64,000 nt of DNA. It comes from an uncultured Eubacteriales bacterium (GTDB taxonomy: Bacteria; Bacillota; Clostridia; Oscillospirales; Acutalibacteraceae). Shown here piece after piece: positions 61,757-64,000 of the stretch. The notes under the pieces were generated by a model. The model searched no databases and had not been told where the DNA came from. It saw only the letters and a program-made list of their open reading frames with translations. A program made the position numbers and the translations under genes. Location: assembly GCA_910577755.1 (NCBI GenBank), contig CAJTNL010000004.1:55859-119858 (forward strand), written 5' to 3'. Position 1 is the first letter of the stretch; every line of letters starts with the position of its first letter.

Positions 61757-62722
61757 TTATTTTGCATCTGCTTCGTTAATGCAGGCGTAAGACTTTTTGT
61801 TCCAAGTCAACAGTTTTTCTTCTAAATCACTCCAAACTAATTCTTTCTCTTTTTCGTTCAAAACCTCATGGCGCATCTGCGGATAGATTTGATACGAAAT
61901 ATTTCCATACCCTGCTTGACGCAAAATATTAATGGCATTCAAAAATTTTTCTTCGCTGCCCATGCAAGGGTCGTCTTCGCCGGAGATAAACCAGATAGGC
62001 AACTCTGGGTTTGTAATGTTCCAGCCTTTCGAGCTATACACCATTTCCATTAGTTTGAAAAGCGCATGATATCCGTTTAACGTAAAATAGAATTGAGAAA
62101 GAGGGTCGTTGTCATATTGTTCAATAATAGCGGGATCGCTGCATATCCAAGCGCTTTCAGAGGTTTCTGCGGTATAACGGCCGTTATCTTTATATTTTGT
62201 CAGACGGTTGAGTAGTGGGCTATGACTGCGTTCACCTTTAAAAATCTCCATTGCTTTTACAAGTGCAATTCCCCATTTACATCCCGAAACATACACGGGA
62301 CATCCGGAAATAATTAGACCGTCCAAGGTAAAGTCTAACTTTTTTAAATAGGCTCGTACAATTAAAGAGCCCATACTATGGCCAAGTAGATAAAAGGGAA
62401 GTCCGGGATGTTGTTTTTTCATGTGAGTCCCCACAAGTGCAACATCGGCAATCATTCCTTTTTCTCCGCTTTCATAGAAGTAGCCATAATCTTTTTCAGA
62501 TTTTACACTTCCACCGTGCCCACGATGATCGTGAATGATACACGCAAAGCCTTTACCGGCAAGAAATTTCATTACAGGAATATATCTTTCTTTATGCTCT
62601 CGCATTCCGTGAGCGATTTGTACAATACCAATGGGCGCTGAAGAAGGTGTAATGGTCATAACACTCAACGGTAGGCCGTCGACCTTCGAGTTAATAAAGC
62701 AGGTTTCGGTTTTTAACTCCAT
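61757..62722 (-). CDS. alpha/beta hydrolase (lysophospholipase/monoacylglycerol lipase type)
   Basis: This 321-residue serine hydrolase has the nucleophile elbow GHSMGS (Ser116), a probable Asp251 in ISGEDDPC, and His285 in MRHEVLNE. The N-terminal AHGMREHKERY and DHRGHGGS segments are typical of the lysophospholipase/monoacylglycerol lipase (PldB-like) group. No signal peptide is present, so it is cytoplasmic. It probably cleaves fatty acyl esters, but the substrate is unknown. The start lies in a run matching the family's N-terminus; AAGGAGATA precedes it. Confidence 0.88.
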   Translation of the reverse strand: MELKTETCFINSKVDGLPLSVMTITPSSAPIGIVQIAHGMREHKERYIPVMKFLAGKGFACIIHDHRGHGGSVKSEKDYGYFYESGEKGMIADVALVGTHMKKQHPGLPFYLLGHSMGSLIVRAYLKKLDFTLDGLIISGCPVYVSGCKWGIALVKAMEIFKGERSHSPLLNRLTKYKDNGRYTAETSESAWICSDPAIIEQYDNDPLSQFYFTLNGYHALFKLMEMVYSSKGWNITNPELPIWFISGEDDPCMGSEEKFLNAINILRQAGYGNISYQIYPQMRHEVLNEKEKELVWSDLEEKLLTWNKKSYACINEADAK

Positions 62723-62890
62723 AAAATATCTCCTTATAGATTGTATAATTATTTTTATAGTAACAGGTTTTCAATCAAAAATAAAGCAATATACAAAATA
62801 AAAAATTAATTTGTATGAAAGGAAATGAAAAATGGCTAATTTTTTAGCAAAGTACGGTTGCACATTGCAGAATAGAAAAGCATAAGCTAA

Positions 62891-63643
62891 TTAAGAACAA
62901 AAACGATGCTGACCGATTACTGTAATCACAGGTCTGGAGAGTATCCATTGATTGGTGGTTTTTGCAGGGTTATAATAATAAATTGCACCGGAAGTAGGGT
63001 CCCAGCCGTTGATTGCATCTCTGGCGGCACGGTAGGCAGACTCTGCTACAGGTGCGTTGATACCGCCGTCATATAGACAGGAAAATGCGCCCGGCTGGTA
63101 AATGACACCTGCTAATGTATTGGGAAAACTAGGGTGCTCAATGCGGCTTAAAATTACAGCGCCAACCGCAACTTGTCCTACATATTCTTCACCGCGTGCT
63201 TCTGCAGAGATAATACGGGCCATCAGATTTACTTCGCTTTCGGTAAAAGATCCGTTGCCGCCGGCGCTTGTTCCACCGGTGGTTGCAGTAGAGCCGACTC
63301 CAAGAGCGGCTAAGGTTTTTTCACCTGCAATGCCGTCTGGAGAAAGTCCGCGGTCTCGTTGAAAAGCAGTAACAGCTGATTTGGTTTGGCTGCCATAAAT
63401 ACCGTCAATATTTCCCTGTAAATAACCAAGTTCTTTTAATTTTGTCTGTATTTGTCGTACCTCCTCACCACGGGAGCCTAAATTAGAGAAAACTGCTAAA
63501 GAATCATCATCGGCAGCCGCTGCATAAACACTTTGATGGTTAGTTTTTGCGCCTGTATATTGAGATAATAGAAAAATCACTAGTATATTTACAAGCAAAA
63601 CAGCTAAAATAGAGAGCATATATTTTATACTAATACGTTTCAT
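62891..63643 (-). CDS. sleB: spore cortex-lytic enzyme SleB-like
   Basis: SleB-type lytic transglycosylases degrade spore cortex during germination. The 250-residue protein has an N-terminal membrane or signal segment (about 8-28). A peptidoglycan-binding domain follows (about 55-115, with LGSRGEEVRQIQTKLKELGY and IDGIYGSQTKSAVTAFQ). After a Gly/Ser/Thr linker comes the SleB/CwlJ hydrolase domain, with catalytic Glu148 in IISAEARGEEYVGQVAVGAV. It ends IGQHRFC as in the family. The ATG follows AAGGAG by seven bases; the codon before it (GTG) is less likely. It points to a spore former. A ypeB partner is not visible. Confidence 0.9.
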   Translation of the reverse strand: MKRISIKYMLSILAVLLVNILVIFLLSQYTGAKTNHQSVYAAAADDDSLAVFSNLGSRGEEVRQIQTKLKELGYLQGNIDGIYGSQTKSAVTAFQRDRGLSPDGIAGEKTLAALGVGSTATTGGTSAGGNGSFTESEVNLMARIISAEARGEEYVGQVAVGAVILSRIEHPSFPNTLAGVIYQPGAFSCLYDGGINAPVAESAYRAARDAINGWDPTSGAIYYYNPAKTTNQWILSRPVITVIGQHRFCS

Positions 63644-64000
63644 CACAAAACTCCTTTTTTATAGGCATTTGTAAATAGTGTTCCAAATTTTTAGAAAAAT
63701 ATTTGTATTAGAGTATTTCTGTACATTTATATGTGAAATTTATGAAGAGCATGTACAAAACTATGGATCGTATAATTACATGAAATTTACCTATGGAAAA
63801 ACACGTGTGAGCTTTTTACGGGCATTATTACGTTGAAATATATTAAAATATAAAAAAAATAGCGAAAAGAGTTGACAAAGAGAAAAAGATGTGGTAGACT
63901 TGAAAAGCTTTCGAGAGGGAAGAGCCCGAAAAAAAGATCTTGACAGACTGAAAAGAGTATGGTAAGATAATAAAGCTGTTTTGAGAGAGATGAAACAGCA
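63644..64000 (+). promoter_or_regulatory. tandem rRNA-type promoters at the window edge
   Basis: Two near-identical promoters read rightward: P1 TTGACA (63872-63877), 17 bp, TAGACT (63895-63900), and P2 TTGACA (63940-63945), 17 bp, TAAGAT (63963-63968). A leader hairpin, GCTGTTT...AAACAGC, follows. Tandem perfect -35 boxes 68 bp apart with a hairpin leader are typical of rRNA operons in Clostridia. A 16S rRNA gene should begin just outside the window. The rest of the spacer is AT-rich and empty. Confidence 0.75.

Noticed and set aside
1..64000. CRISPR arrays or complete insertion sequences
   Set aside because: I saw no regularly spaced direct repeats, no cas genes and no transposase in any frame.

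Overview
The window is a low-GC chromosomal segment from a spore-forming anaerobic member of the Firmicutes (class Clostridia). The layout fits an Oscillospirales-like lineage, but that is inference. It spans the replication origin. dnaA, dnaN, yaaA, recF, remB, gyrB and gyrA run leftward from about 40 kb. rpmH, rnpA, yidD, yidC, jag, mnmE, mnmG, rsmG, a noc-like gene, parA and parB run rightward, with two perfect parS sites. Anaerobic life is indicated by the oxygen-sensitive ribonucleotide reductase pair nrdD/nrdG. Sporulation is indicated by a SleB-type cortex-lytic enzyme.

Layout from left to right. 0-1.9 kb is a gene-poor stretch with decayed pieces of a probable conjugative element, ending at the 3' end of a tRNA-Arg gene. 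2-6.5 kb holds glycogen phosphorylase and a GH13 amylase (minus strand). 6.9-17.3 kb is a plus-strand cell-envelope and division block: a zapA-like gene, a U32 peptidase-family protein, maf, mreB, mreC, mreD, a class B penicillin-binding protein, a solitary minD and mgsA. 17.4-21.3 kb has a GNAT acetyltransferase, aspS and hisS (minus strand). 21.6-24.5 kb is nrdD-nrdG behind a promoter with two NrdR-like boxes. 24.7-27.5 kb has a small lipoprotein, a Nudix hydrolase, an M14 peptidase and a YbjQ-family protein.

28-39.9 kb is the replication-initiation cluster. Five unassigned small membrane proteins are embedded in it: three YcxB-like proteins between gyrB and gyrA, and two zinc-ribbon proteins between remB and gyrB. 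40.4-44.4 kb is the rpmH-mnmE block. 44.4-48.7 kb is an accessory interval with a palindrome cluster, a possible small hydrophobic peptide, an SDR/MFS pair and two decayed genes. 48.9-57.6 kb is mnmG, a YihY-family protein, rsmG, noc-like, parA, parB, serS and a frameshifted acyl-ACP thioesterase. 57.9-64 kb is guaB, two tRNAs, a lipoprotein, a sugar O-acetyltransferase, a lysophospholipase-like hydrolase and sleB. The window closes with tandem rRNA-type promoters, so a 16S rRNA gene probably lies just outside.

Three genes (an HTH regulator, a SLOG-like protein and the thioesterase) are each broken by the apparent loss of one base in a run of six A or T. This is either real decay or a homopolymer undercall in the assembly. 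Most transcription units end in long-stem intrinsic terminators, and several genes use TTG or GTG starts that I set from the ribosome-binding site.
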